64,000 bases of DNA from 2-01-FULL-49-17 sp964553025 (GCA_964553025.1 CAZKJF010000018.1:13408-77407); one strand, 5' to 3'; positions 39,419 through 47,864 are shown, counted from the first letter of the stretch. Program-made: numbers and translations. The notes: generated from the sequence alone by a model not told the origin.

Positions 39419-42400
39419 TTACTGGCGTTTGTATGGGGGGACTTGCGAGAGCGAAGTGTAGGCGTTCGAAGAGAGCGTGTACCACGCGAATTCATTGTTG
39501 TTGACGCAGAACACTTTTTTGAAGAATTCCGGGTCTTGAGCAACGGCCTGATCGCCGGCCATATTGACCCAATGCAGGATTGCAGTATCTTCGCCCGTCA
39601 CCTCCACCGCGTAGACCTTCGGATCGTTGGTCTCACAATTTTGGAAGAGGGTCGTGGTCGGAAACGCATCGCGGGCTTCGGGCGTGATAGTCTTCACATT
39701 GCTCCAGCCGCCGAGGTGGCCGTAGAAGTTGAAGATCACGGGATTCAGGAACAGCCGCTTATAGCCGTAAGTATTGATTATATAAATGTCGGGGTCATTG
39801 GAGCCAGCGGCGCTGATCATTTGACCTTCGTTAAGACCGTACTTGCCAAGGTTAGCCGAATCCCCAGTCGTGATACCCAAGACAGTCGGACTGGGCGTAG
39901 GTGTCGGCGAAACCACAGGCGTTATTGCGCCGCAGCCGCCACAACCCCCGCCTCCACCACTGGATAAAGGTTGCGGAGTCGGCGTGGGCGTAGGTGTCGG
40001 CGAAGTTGACGCTTCAATCTCATTGCCATACGTTTCCGGCGAGCCGTGCGATACCGGCCGGAAATAATACGAGGTTGCCGCGGCCAACCCGCTGATCGTC
40101 ACCGAATGGCTCACAACCAATTGAGAATCTTCACCGGTCGTATTCGCATACCCGTAGCATTCGAAAGATGCGGAAGCGACAGCTGTCGGATTGCAAGTGT
40201 TCGCGCCGACCGGCTCATGGGAAACCGTATCCCAGACGACGCGGCTTGTCGCCGGATGAGTTGTAGTCCACGTGATCGTAATGCTGTCCGAGGTGGCAGA
40301 AGCGGTTTGTTGGGCAAGCACATGGAGCGTGGCGGGAATGACGGTTTCAAATTGAGCGGAAGCTACGCCGATATTTCCGGCCGCGTCAGTAGCTTTGAGG
40401 GTAAAGATATGGGAACCGCTGGCCGTGAGAACAGGTTCGAACGGCGAAGCGCATACCGCAAACGAAATAGAATCGATCTTGCATTCGGTCGTTGTCGGAC
40501 TAGCGTCAGAAACGCTGAACGCCAGATGGGGTGCGGCGTCGGTGGGACTCGCGATGGGATCAATCGAAACTGCGGGAGCGGTAACATCTTTGTCGCGAAG
40601 CGTGATGATACAGGCGGCAGAATGGCCCGTCGAGAGGGCGCCGACGCACTCGGCTGATCTCGAGGCGGCATAATTGGAAGGTACTGGGGTCGTAATATTC
40701 ACCGCATACTGTTGATTGGAAGAAATACTGACCAAGGTTCCCTCGCTGCTGCCGACGAAGGATTGCGGATTGGCAACCACTCCGTCCACGGAAATCGTTA
40801 GATCGCTTGGAACCATCGTCCCGCCGAAATTATTTTCCACATTCACGGTTACGTTTAGGCTCGGGTCTTTCATTTTTTCCACTCCTTCGGAAACCGTGTA
40901 CACGGGAATATTCACGGAACGAATGTAATCGAGAATCGTCCGCAGCATTTCCGGCGTTGCGCCGTACGCCATATCTTCGCTGGTAGATACGCCTTCTTCA
41001 ATCTGATGGAAAACGAGAATCAGCCAAGTCCGGTCGGCAACGGCCTGATTGATCCAATTCTTGACCTGGTCGGGTGTAGTATCGGCATTCACCGATTGGC
41101 CGTACAGCGCGAACATGTCCACATTCTTGTCGTTGAAGCCGGGAGAAACGGTGCGGCCCGACGTGTATCCGGCGCCGGCTGAAATTTCTTCAACCGAGTG
41201 GTTGTAGCTGCCGTAGGGATATGCGATGGGCAAAACGGGAGCCAAGCCGCCGCCAAGCAGTTCCTGGCGATTGCCGGAAATTTCCAATGTTGCATCGGTA
41301 CCGCCAAGCGTGGCCAAATCGGGATGCGTCTGGGTATGGCCGCCTACCTCATGCCCGTCCGCTTCCAGGCCAGCGACTTGTTCCGGCGTCATAAATATGC
41401 TGAATGCTCCGAATGCAACGTCATCCACCGTCAGCGTCCCCGCTCCGCGAAGTCCGTGAATGACTGTCACCAATTTGGCATCGGGCGGAATATAAATATT
41501 GGAAGTTGAATACTGGGTCCACTCGTCGCCCGATGAACCAAGCGTCGCATACGGTTTCTTGTCGGAAGTCGCATTGCCGTCGCTATCGATATATTCAAGC
41601 GAGCCGCTTGCCACCGTGATTTGAACAAAAATCGCGGATTGGGTGCTGCTTTTATACCAATCGCTGTAGGAATAAAACTTGTCGGGCAAGATCGTTACGG
41701 GCGAGAAATACCAGCCCGGACTGTTGCTGTTGGTATTGCTTTGATTGGAATGAACTTGTACCGCTCGGCCGGAATGGCCGCCGGAAGAAAGATAGGAAAA
41801 TGTCGCGTTGGCGCTGCCGGACGTAAGCCAATCCTTGGGCATGCTTGAGTTTTCCGGATCGACCGTCTCCAATCCGGGGTTCGCAACGCCGAAACCCGAC
41901 GCGTGAGAAATGATATAAAAGGTTCCTTTGACTCCCGCCGCGTCCAAAATCGGCTGGGCAATGGTCGCATGATCGGCATAACCGTCATCGAACGTAAGCG
42001 AAACAAAGCCGTTAGCGAATGGCACCGGCGGTTTAACCTGAATTAAACTAAAGTTGTCCAGCGTCAGCGTGCCGGCTGAATAAAGAATATGGTAGACGGT
42101 CATGGATGCTGCGCCGTCGGGGACGATAAATGTTTCGGTAATTGATTTCCAGGTCGTCGTCGGAGTTGCCGGAATATTGTAGAACCCCATGTAGGACAAA
42201 TGATTGCCGCCCGCGTCGAAAAATTCAGCGGTGATAATCGTGGGGACCGACGCCACATAAGCGTCGGAGAACGTGTATTGCCGGCCGGACGTAACGGCGA
42301 CAGGGTCAAAATACCATTTGGCATCTCCGCCTTCATTCAAGCCCGTCGGGTCGCTGTAGACGCCTTGATAGGACGGAAATGAAACGCGGATCGCGTTGCC

Positions 42401-43000
42401 GTTTGAAATATCGGACTCGGGGCCGCCGGCGACGGGATACTCGTAAAGCGGCGCGTTTACGCCCCACTGGGTGCCCTTGGACCAGCCGAGTGGCAGAGAC
42501 GGATCGGAGCCGGCGGTTTCCAACCCCGGATTCTTGACGAGATTGGGACTGGGCGCGTTCGGGTCTCCTTCGTCGATGTCATCATAGATAATCGTACAGG
42601 TAACGGTATCGTCGGCCGCAATCGATCCGGTGCAATCAGGAGAGAGCAGTGCTTTGTAGCTTGAGCCTGGGTTGGTGGCGACGATGTAGGCGGCGTTCGG
42701 ATCGAGCGTGATTACACGTTCGATCGCGCTGCCGGGAAACGATGACAGGGAGGGATTGGCGCCGGAAACGGTGATGATGAAGTTGCTTTCGATATTCGTG
42801 CCGCCATTGTCATTCACGACTGCGGTGATGATCTTGAGAGTCGCAGGACCCGCCGGTTCGGGTGTCGGGGTCGGTGAAGGACTTTCACTCGGAGTGGGTG
42901 TCGGAGTTTCATCGGCGCTGGCGGCGAAGGGGCTCAAAGGCAGCAGGAAAGAAACCGCTGAAACGACTGCTACTGACAAGAGAAATTTTTTGGTTGACAT
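39419..43000 (-). CDS. Giant secreted polysaccharide deacetylase (NodB) with carbohydrate-binding modules, one nested inside the catalytic domain
   Basis: A 1193-residue exported protein. Order: signal peptide (1-29); Pro/Thr/Ser linker; prealbumin-like beta domain (52-141); CBM-like domain starting NPGLE (157-322); first part of a NodB deacetylase with SLTFDDGYADH (334-344, metal-binding Asp339); a second CBM-like domain starting NPGLE (374-532); rest of NodB with GGHTQTH (553-559, His555 and His559), YPYGSYN and VFHQ (His665); second prealbumin-like domain (714-803); Ig-like and fibronectin-III-like domains (805-1000); Gly-rich and Pro/Thr linkers; and a C-terminal domain with DIYIINTYGYKRLFLNP of a type frequent at the ends of Patescibacteria surface proteins. 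It probably removes N-acetyl groups from an extracellular glycan. All deacetylase motifs are intact. Confidence 0.88.
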   Translation of the reverse strand: MSTKKFLLSVAVVSAVSFLLPLSPFAASADETPTPTPSESPSPTPTPEPAGPATLKIITAVVNDNGGTNIESNFIITVSGANPSLSSFPGSAIERVITLDPNAAYIVATNPGSSYKALLSPDCTGSIAADDTVTCTIIYDDIDEGDPNAPSPNLVKNPGLETAGSDPSLPLGWSKGTQWGVNAPLYEYPVAGGPESDISNGNAIRVSFPSYQGVYSDPTGLNEGGDAKWYFDPVAVTSGRQYTFSDAYVASVPTIITAEFFDAGGNHLSYMGFYNIPATPTTTWKSITETFIVPDGAASMTVYHILYSAGTLTLDNFSLIQVKPPVPFANGFVSLTFDDGYADHATIAQPILDAAGVKGTFYIISHASGFGVANPGLETVDPENSSMPKDWLTSGSANATFSYLSSGGHSGRAVQVHSNQSNTNSNSPGWYFSPVTILPDKFYSYSDWYKSSTQSAIFVQITVASGSLEYIDSDGNATSDKKPYATLGSSGDEWTQYSTSNIYIPPDAKLVTVIHGLRGAGTLTVDDVAFGAFSIFMTPEQVAGLEADGHEVGGHTQTHPDLATLGGTDATLEISGNRQELLGGGLAPVLPIAYPYGSYNHSVEEISAGAGYTSGRTVSPGFNDKNVDMFALYGQSVNADTTPDQVKNWINQAVADRTWLILVFHQIEEGVSTSEDMAYGATPEMLRTILDYIRSVNIPVYTVSEGVEKMKDPSLNVTVNVENNFGGTMVPSDLTISVDGVVANPQSFVGSSEGTLVSISSNQQYAVNITTPVPSNYAASRSAECVGALSTGHSAACIITLRDKDVTAPAVSIDPIASPTDAAPHLAFSVSDASPTTTECKIDSISFAVCASPFEPVLTASGSHIFTLKATDAAGNIGVASAQFETVIPATLHVLAQQTASATSDSITITWTTTHPATSRVVWDTVSHEPVGANTCNPTAVASASFECYGYANTTGEDSQLVVSHSVTISGLAAATSYYFRPVSHGSPETYGNEIEASTSPTPTPTPTPQPLSSGGGGGCGGCGAITPVVSPTPTPSPTVLGITTGDSANLGKYGLNEGQMISAAGSNDPDIYIINTYGYKRLFLNPVIFNFYGHLGGWSNVKTITPEARDAFPTTTLFQNCETNDPKVYAVEVTGEDTAILHWVNMAGDQAVAQDPEFFKKVFCVNNNEFAWYTLSSNAYTSLSQVPPYKRQ

Positions 43001-43055
43001 TACGGTAAATTCCGGCAGAGATGCCGGTTCCGGGCATGCATTTCTAGTGAGGCAT

Positions 43056-43083
43056 ATTATAGTCTTTTGCCTTAAATAGTCAA
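43056..43083 (-). promoter_or_regulatory. Promoter of the giant deacetylase gene
   Basis: Minus strand: TTGACT, 16-bp spacer, consensus TATAAT. The leader is about 48 nt, long for this genome, and contains a CCGGCA-GAGA-TGCCGG hairpin 10 bp before the ATG. The rest of the 185-bp gap to the divergent GH26 gene shows no clear element. Confidence 0.78.
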
Positions 43084-43185
43084 GTATGATGCTGCCGTAA
43101 CAATCTCAAGGAGAATCAGTATCTACTTCCTGGCTATCCACAGCAGCGCCTAGAGAAGGCTTATGCATGTGGTACCTTTGAAGCC

Positions 43186-44583
43186 ATGGGAAAAACTCTA
43201 TTTTCAATGTTAGTAGGGTTTATGAGCCTTGTCACATTCTCCCATTACGGCGGCGACTTCCGGACCCACTTCCAACGCGAGATTGTAATACGTCATGTAA
43301 ATTCAAATCCGACGGCAACGCCGGATTTTGATGCTGGTCAAATTTCGGATGGCGCCGTAATTTCTTCGTCTTCGTTTGATCCGGCCAATCAAATCGCTCT
43401 TTTGCCCTTAACGAAATTACGCAGTTCCCGATCCCCCGTTTTGCATACGCCGGCGCCGCCCAAACCAACGTTAACTCCAAAGAACATGCCTACCCCACAA
43501 CCGACTGCAGTACCGACTCCTGCTCCCACTGTAGTTTTGACGGCGACTCCGCTTGCTACGATTAAAGCCACAATTACTCCCACACCTGTAAACACGCAAG
43601 TAGCTTCCGCTCCCACCACTACGCCAAAATCCACACCAGCCCCCACTCCCACCAAAACTCCCGCGCCAAGCAAAACACCTACCCCGGCTCCGACTGCAAC
43701 TCCTAAATCCAGTCCGACGAGAACCCCGACGCCGTCGCCAATCAAAACTCCCACGCCCACTCCCGCACCATCGCCAACTCCGACTCCCGTCCAGCCGCCC
43801 AGCGGCCTAACCTGGGGCGCCTATGTCGGCGATGGTTCGGCATCAGCATTTGAATCGCTCGTCGGACACTCCATGGACATGCAAGCGATATTCTCGGCCT
43901 GGAACGACGGATTTCCGTCTTATGCTAAATCTACAGTCGGCGCCGGCAAAACATTGGTCATATTTTGGGAACAATACGACGTAACTCTGGATCAAATTAT
44001 CAGCGGCAGCCAAGACAGTGTTATCACTCAATTCGCCGCCGGCGCCCGATCCTACGGCTCGCCTATTATTCTCGCCCCCTTCCATGAAATGAACGGGAAC
44101 TGGGACCCCTGGGATGGCACAGTGGGCTCCAACACGCCCGCTAAAGTAATCACTGCCTGGAAACATCTTCGCGACGTGTTCGGCAACGTCTCCAACGTTA
44201 AATTCGCCTGGGACGTAAACAACGAATCGGTCCCCGATACCTCGGGAAATGAGATCAGGGATTATTACCCCGGCGACGCGTATGTGGACTACCTTGCCGT
44301 GGACGGCTTTAACTTCGGCAATCCCTGGCAGACGTGGGAACAGGTCTTCTCCGATGCGCTCGGCCAGCTCTCGGCTATTTCCTCAAAGCCGATCTATATC
44401 CTCTCCATGGCTTCGGCTGATGGCAGCCAGAAAGGCGCCTGGATCACTGACGGCCTGGGTTCGGCGATTAAAAAATACCCGCAAGTCGCGGGCTGGGTCT
44501 GGTTCAATGAAAACAAGGAAGAGAATTGGCTGGTAAACTCTACGAGCGCGGCTCTGGCCGCTTTCAAGTCGGTAATTCCTTAG
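43186..44583 (+). CDS. Secreted GH26-like (beta-mannanase-type) protein lacking the expected nucleophile
   Basis: A 465-residue protein: N-terminal hydrophobic segment (about 4-20), a Pro/Thr-rich linker of about 115 residues (88-203), then a TIM-barrel of GH26 type (206-465). The acid/base region FHEMNGNWDPW is intact (Glu301), as are YYPGDAYVDYLAVDGFNFG and GWVWFNENKE. In active GH26 enzymes the strand beginning KPI carries the nucleophile Glu (typically in an A-E-T/F-G context); here it reads KPIYILSMASADG, with Ser407 at that position. It may therefore bind beta-mannan-like or other glycans without cleaving them, or use a different mechanism. Its 3' end overlaps the convergent gene by 4 bp. 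Confidence 0.85.
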   Translation: MGKTLFSMLVGFMSLVTFSHYGGDFRTHFQREIVIRHVNSNPTATPDFDAGQISDGAVISSSSFDPANQIALLPLTKLRSSRSPVLHTPAPPKPTLTPKNMPTPQPTAVPTPAPTVVLTATPLATIKATITPTPVNTQVASAPTTTPKSTPAPTPTKTPAPSKTPTPAPTATPKSSPTRTPTPSPIKTPTPTPAPSPTPTPVQPPSGLTWGAYVGDGSASAFESLVGHSMDMQAIFSAWNDGFPSYAKSTVGAGKTLVIFWEQYDVTLDQIISGSQDSVITQFAAGARSYGSPIILAPFHEMNGNWDPWDGTVGSNTPAKVITAWKHLRDVFGNVSNVKFAWDVNNESVPDTSGNEIRDYYPGDAYVDYLAVDGFNFGNPWQTWEQVFSDALGQLSAISSKPIYILSMASADGSQKGAWITDGLGSAIKKYPQVAGWVWFNENKEENWLVNSTSAALAAFKSVIP

Positions 44584-45026
44584 TTGCAGGCTTCAGCGTC
44601 AAGAAGCCTATCGAGAATTTCCTGATTCTGGACTTCGCTGCCGGTATACTCGGAGATAGAAAACTTTTCCGCCAGCGCCGCGCGGGAGCTAAAATCAGCC
44701 GGCAGGTCTTTTGCGTGCAAATAATCCACGAGCGAATTTCCCTGGTAGGTTTCCAACTCGGAAATGCAGGTGTGTGATCGATATTTCACGAATGCCGTCG
44801 GAATCGGAACGGCCTCCGAATGACCGTCCGTCGTTTCCCAAAAATCAAGCAAACTTAAAATCTTGTCGGGACGAACGTATCGTTCAACGTGCCGGCTGGC
44901 CCGGGAGATATATTTGATATTCGAAGAATTGCTGGCCAGTCCGGCGCCGATCATAATTCCCGCGGTCGTGAAAACGAACGCAGTGATCAGCACGATGATA
45001 AGAATGGGAAGAAACCGGTACTTCAT
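44580..45026 (-). CDS. Membrane-anchored protein with a small wall-binding-like C-terminal motif
   Basis: A 148-residue protein: N-terminal anchor (about 6-30), a helical region, and a C-terminal segment LVDYLHAKDLPADFSSRAAL followed by FSISEYTGSEVQNQEILDRL. This strongly recalls the short S-I-V-D-Y-L...F-x-x-R...Y-T-G-T-x-x-Q-N module found at the C-terminus of some Firmicutes peptidoglycan hydrolases; I recall the module from memory and could not search for it. The start overlaps the stop of the small upstream gene as TAATG. It follows the GT2 synthase in a presumed operon. Confidence 0.65.
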   Translation of the reverse strand: MKYRFLPILIIVLITAFVFTTAGIMIGAGLASNSSNIKYISRASRHVERYVRPDKILSLLDFWETTDGHSEAVPIPTAFVKYRSHTCISELETYQGNSLVDYLHAKDLPADFSSRAALAEKFSISEYTGSEVQNQEILDRLLDAEACN

Positions 45027-45154
45027 TATTTTTTCAGGAAATACGTTTCGCGCGCTTTGTCATACGCGCCGCGCGTCTTTTTCCAGCCGATGACGACCAG
45101 GTGCACGAGCGTTGAGAGGCCGACAAATGAAAGAAAGAATGTCATTGCGTACAT
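45026..45154 (-). CDS. Very small single-pass membrane protein
   Basis: A 42-residue frame starting MYAMTFFLSFVGLSTLVHLV and ending in a basic tail (WKKTRGAYDKARETYFLKK). One membrane helix is predicted. It lies 8 bp after the GT2 stop, and its stop codon overlaps the next start as TAATG, which supports it being translated. It might be a subunit of the adjacent synthase, but this is a guess. Confidence 0.45.
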   Translation of the reverse strand: MYAMTFFLSFVGLSTLVHLVVIGWKKTRGAYDKARETYFLKK

Positions 45155-45162
45155 GTAAGTGT

Positions 45163-46200
45163 TTAAATTTGGACTCGATCGGGTTTGAACCAGACGAGAT
45201 TTTTTTTGCGAAGGATAACTTCCTTGATGCACTGCTCGACCAGAATGTATGCGTTGACGTACATCAGGAACATGTACGCAAACGGCGCCAGTACCAGATC
45301 AATACGCCGCTCGAAATATGCGGCCAAGATACCGAAAAGAATTGCGTTGACCAAATACGGGACGAAGAACAATAAGGCCAGCTTCAAATTGATCAGCGGC
45401 AGAATGAACATCATCAGAGGGAGAATCACGCCTTCAATATAAATTAAACCGAGCTCCAGTGCCCCTGCTGGTTTGAAAATAATATCCAAGTGTTTAACGA
45501 GATTCTGCCAGCCGCCACCGTACCAGCGGCGAAGCTGATTGCGGTAGGCATGGAGCGTGGCCGGGTCCTGGGTATTTACCACCGCCTTGCGGTTATACGC
45601 GATCTTGTAGCCGGCTTTGTGAATCTTGTACGTAAAGTCCAGGTCCTCGGTGATCGTGTCATGATCGAAAGTGCAGTAGTCGCGAAAAACTTGGGTTCGG
45701 AAGGCCGCTGCCGCGCCCGGGATGACGAACATGAACCCAATATAGCTTTGGGCCAATTTATGGATATTCTGGCTGATCGAATACTCAAAGGCGCGGCAGC
45801 GGGTCAGCCAATTATATTTCATGCTCCGAACATATCCCGACGCCGCGCCGACTGCCGAATCTTTAAATTCTTTTATGATTTCCTCGATGAATCGAGGATC
45901 GAGGATCGTATCGGCATCGGTCGTTACCATGATGTCGCCGGTTACAAACCGAAGACCGTATTCCTGAGCGCTAGATTTGTTGCCAGTGTTCTTGGGCGTC
46001 CGCAGGACCGTAATCCGATCGGCGTATCGAGCCAGAATTTCCGGCGTCCGGTCTTTGCTGCAGTCATCCACGAAAATAACCTGGTCGGCGGGCCGGGTCT
46101 GGTTCAGACAGGACAATACGCATTTCTCGACCATTGCTTCCTCGTTATAGCAAGGAATTAAGATCGAAATATTTGGTTTTTTCGTTCGGGACAATGACAC
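45163..46200 (-). CDS. Processive family 2 glycosyltransferase (hyaluronan/chitin/PNAG synthase-like)
   Basis: A 345-residue GT2 protein. The catalytic domain has ISILIPCYNEE, VIFVDDCSKD, TTDADTIL (DxD-like), DTITEDLDFTY (TED) and the processivity motif NQLRRWYGGGW (Q-x-x-R-W). Three to four membrane helices follow (about 240-325), typical of synthases that polymerise and export a chain. It is shorter than most such synthases (about 400). The start is GTG with a TATATC box 6 bp upstream. The neighbouring secreted deacetylase would fit a product such as poly-N-acetylglucosamine, an inference from context. Confidence 0.88.
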   Translation of the reverse strand: MSLSRTKKPNISILIPCYNEEAMVEKCVLSCLNQTRPADQVIFVDDCSKDRTPEILARYADRITVLRTPKNTGNKSSAQEYGLRFVTGDIMVTTDADTILDPRFIEEIIKEFKDSAVGAASGYVRSMKYNWLTRCRAFEYSISQNIHKLAQSYIGFMFVIPGAAAAFRTQVFRDYCTFDHDTITEDLDFTYKIHKAGYKIAYNRKAVVNTQDPATLHAYRNQLRRWYGGGWQNLVKHLDIIFKPAGALELGLIYIEGVILPLMMFILPLINLKLALLFFVPYLVNAILFGILAAYFERRIDLVLAPFAYMFLMYVNAYILVEQCIKEVILRKKNLVWFKPDRVQI

Positions 46201-46206
46201 GGATCA

Positions 46207-46235
46207 GATATATCAAAAAATAAATAGGCGGCTAA
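46207..46235 (-). promoter_or_regulatory. Promoter of the GT2 synthase gene
   Basis: Minus strand: TTAGCC, 17-bp spacer, TATATC with TGA before the -10; six bases to the GTG start. The -35 lies inside the terminator hairpin of the preceding gene. Confidence 0.5.
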
Positions 46236-46248
46236 GCCGCCCTATTTA
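46221..46248 (-). terminator. Terminator of the 46275-46490 gene
   Basis: Stem TAAATAG-GCGGC / GCCGC-CTATTTA with a single bulged C and a 3-nt loop, followed by TTTTTTGA on the minus strand. Confidence 0.78.
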
Positions 46249-46274
46249 TTATCGCAAAATCCCGATTTTGTCAA

Positions 46275-46490
46275 CTATTGGGCTGGTTTTATGAGATCAT
46301 ATAGGAAGAAAGAGACAAATGAAACCAAAAAGCACAACGCGCCAAATGTATCCTCGCGGGGCCATGACGCGAAATGCGTCAACGGCAAAGACAGAGTTTC
46401 CGGGTGGGTGGACGCGTTGATCGCAATATACACCCACCCCAAAAGTCCGAATATGAACAAGGTTTTTGATGCTGATTGAATGAATTTCAT
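46275..46490 (-). CDS. Small two-helix membrane protein
   Basis: A 71-residue protein with membrane segments at about 8-25 and 48-66 (LFIFGLLGWVYIAINAS, FGALCFLVSFVSFFLYDLI). No family is recognised. It starts 9 bp after the stop of the secreted glycosidase and ends before a terminator, so it is the distal gene of that unit. Confidence 0.6.
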   Translation of the reverse strand: MKFIQSASKTLFIFGLLGWVYIAINASTHPETLSLPLTHFASWPREDTFGALCFLVSFVSFFLYDLIKPAQ

Positions 46491-46499
46491 GATTATAAT

Positions 46500-47807
46500 T
46501 TACTGACCGTTCAGGACTTTTTCAAGCGCGTCATAAGCCGGCTTCTTGCTGCCGTCATACCTTACCAATCCAAAGAAGTTTTCTTTATTACTACTGTCAG
46601 TCCCTACATCTTGGAAAGAGTACCAAAGAAAAGGTCCCGCCCACGCATACTCCTTATAGTGAGCTAACGCATCCTCCAATATTCTTGATTGCAAATCCTC
46701 ACTTACATGATCGGCTGCTCCTTCTTTCTTTGTATTTCCCAGAATGGCCATATCTCCAGGGCCATTGGTCGGAGCTCCAAATTCTGTAATCCAAATTTTC
46801 TTTTGCCCATCACCATTATTCGCCATTATCTGGTACATCTGCGTCATACCCGGCCATGGATTTCCTGTTGTATTAAAGCTCGGCAAAAAGGGATACGAGT
46901 AAGGATGTACTGCTACTCCATCAAAGTATCCTTTTGCACCATTTGCATACAATTGCTTAACAAAATCAATTTCACCTATATTCCCCTGTCCTGTCATAAC
47001 CGCAGCCAGACCGCCGGTAAGAACTGTTGCATTCGGATCGACATTCTTGATTGCAATATAGCTTGCCTTTAATAGAGAGACATAAGAAGACATGTTTACC
47101 GTTGGCATCCAGTACCCATAATAGTTCTCCTCGTTCCAAATTTCCCAAACCTTTACTCCACTAGCTGCATATCTCTTAGCCGCCAAAGAGACAAATTCCG
47201 CAAATTGCGAAGGGTCCGCTGGCGCACACTTATTTGAAGAGCAGCCAGATGTTCGGGCCCATGTTGGAGTATAGGTCAATAATGCTATTGGTTCTATTCC
47301 AAGCTCTTGAGCAACAGAAACAACTAAATCGTATCCTGCCCAATTATAAGACTTAGGACCATCTTTTTGAACCAAACTCCAGTCAATATCAAATCTGATC
47401 CATTTCACGCCCGCATTCTTCATGACTTGAAACCGGGCAGTTAAATCTTTCCGGGACAAAAAAGAAAGACCACCACCGGCCGCAATACCAAAATTGTCTT
47501 GCAATGATACAGGCGTATTTGTGTTGGGCACACTTGAAGGTTGGGGCAAAGGAGTATTTGCTTTTGAAGAAATTGGTATTACTGTCCTTGCTGGTTTTTG
47601 AGGAGATGGCCGAGGGGTCGGAGTCGGCGCAAACTGGGATCGATGAGAGAAGAAAGGGTAACGGATCAAGGCCATCGGGCTTTCTTGCTGACTCACGTCT
47701 GTTGCGACTTGAGGCATTCTAAAATAAAATACCCCTAGAACAAGGAGAGTAACCAGGATAATAGAGAGAAAAATCAGTTTACCAAATTCGGGATGTCTAT
47801 TGCTCAA
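46500..47807 (-). CDS. Membrane-anchored GH39/GH5-like glycoside hydrolase
   Basis: A 435-residue protein: N-terminal anchor (about 10-29), Pro/Ser/Thr linker (60-100), and a clan-A TIM barrel. The acid/base Glu226 lies in VWEIWNEENYYGYW and the nucleophile Glu342 in IWITEFGAPT; WIRFDIDW and AVHPYSYPF are further clan-A features. Both catalytic residues are present, so it should be an active retaining glycosidase. The substrate cannot be read from sequence. It begins at TTG; the gene is A+T-rich compared with neighbours to the left and marks the edge of the compositional island. Confidence 0.85.
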   Translation of the reverse strand: MSNRHPEFGKLIFLSIILVTLLVLGVFYFRMPQVATDVSQQESPMALIRYPFFSHRSQFAPTPTPRPSPQKPARTVIPISSKANTPLPQPSSVPNTNTPVSLQDNFGIAAGGGLSFLSRKDLTARFQVMKNAGVKWIRFDIDWSLVQKDGPKSYNWAGYDLVVSVAQELGIEPIALLTYTPTWARTSGCSSNKCAPADPSQFAEFVSLAAKRYAASGVKVWEIWNEENYYGYWMPTVNMSSYVSLLKASYIAIKNVDPNATVLTGGLAAVMTGQGNIGEIDFVKQLYANGAKGYFDGVAVHPYSYPFLPSFNTTGNPWPGMTQMYQIMANNGDGQKKIWITEFGAPTNGPGDMAILGNTKKEGAADHVSEDLQSRILEDALAHYKEYAWAGPFLWYSFQDVGTDSSNKENFFGLVRYDGSKKPAYDALEKVLNGQ

Positions 47808-47810
47808 AGC

Positions 47811-47839
47811 TTGATTTTACTTAAATATTGGGCTATAAT
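47811..47839 (+). promoter_or_regulatory. Promoter of the flippase gene
   Basis: TTGATT, 17-bp spacer, consensus TATAAT. Its position argues that translation of the flippase starts downstream of it (TTG at 47865), not at the ATG at 47793. Confidence 0.75.
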
Positions 47840-47850
47840 AGTAATTACCT

Positions 47851-47856
47851 ATTATA
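47851..47856 (-). promoter_or_regulatory. -10 element of the divergent glycosidase gene
   Basis: Minus strand TGCTATAAT (extended -10), no clear -35. Together with the flippase -10 it forms a perfect 10-bp inverted repeat, GCTATAATAG-N7-CTATTATAGC (47833-47859). Confidence 0.6.
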
Positions 47857-47864
47857 GCACATCC

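Noticed and set aside
43430..43800. Tandem repeat tract rich in ACTCC and CCAAC
   Set aside because: It encodes the Pro/Thr linker of the GH26-like protein in one continuous frame; similar coding linkers occur near 39890-40000 and 42850-42910.
46485..46500. TATAAT one base upstream of the 46490 start as a promoter
   Set aside because: Transcription would start inside the coding region; the gene is 9 bp after its upstream neighbour and more likely cotranscribed.
47793..47864. ATG at 47793 as the flippase start
   Set aside because: This would put the codons across a consensus promoter and overlap the divergent gene; the downstream TTG at 47865 fits better.
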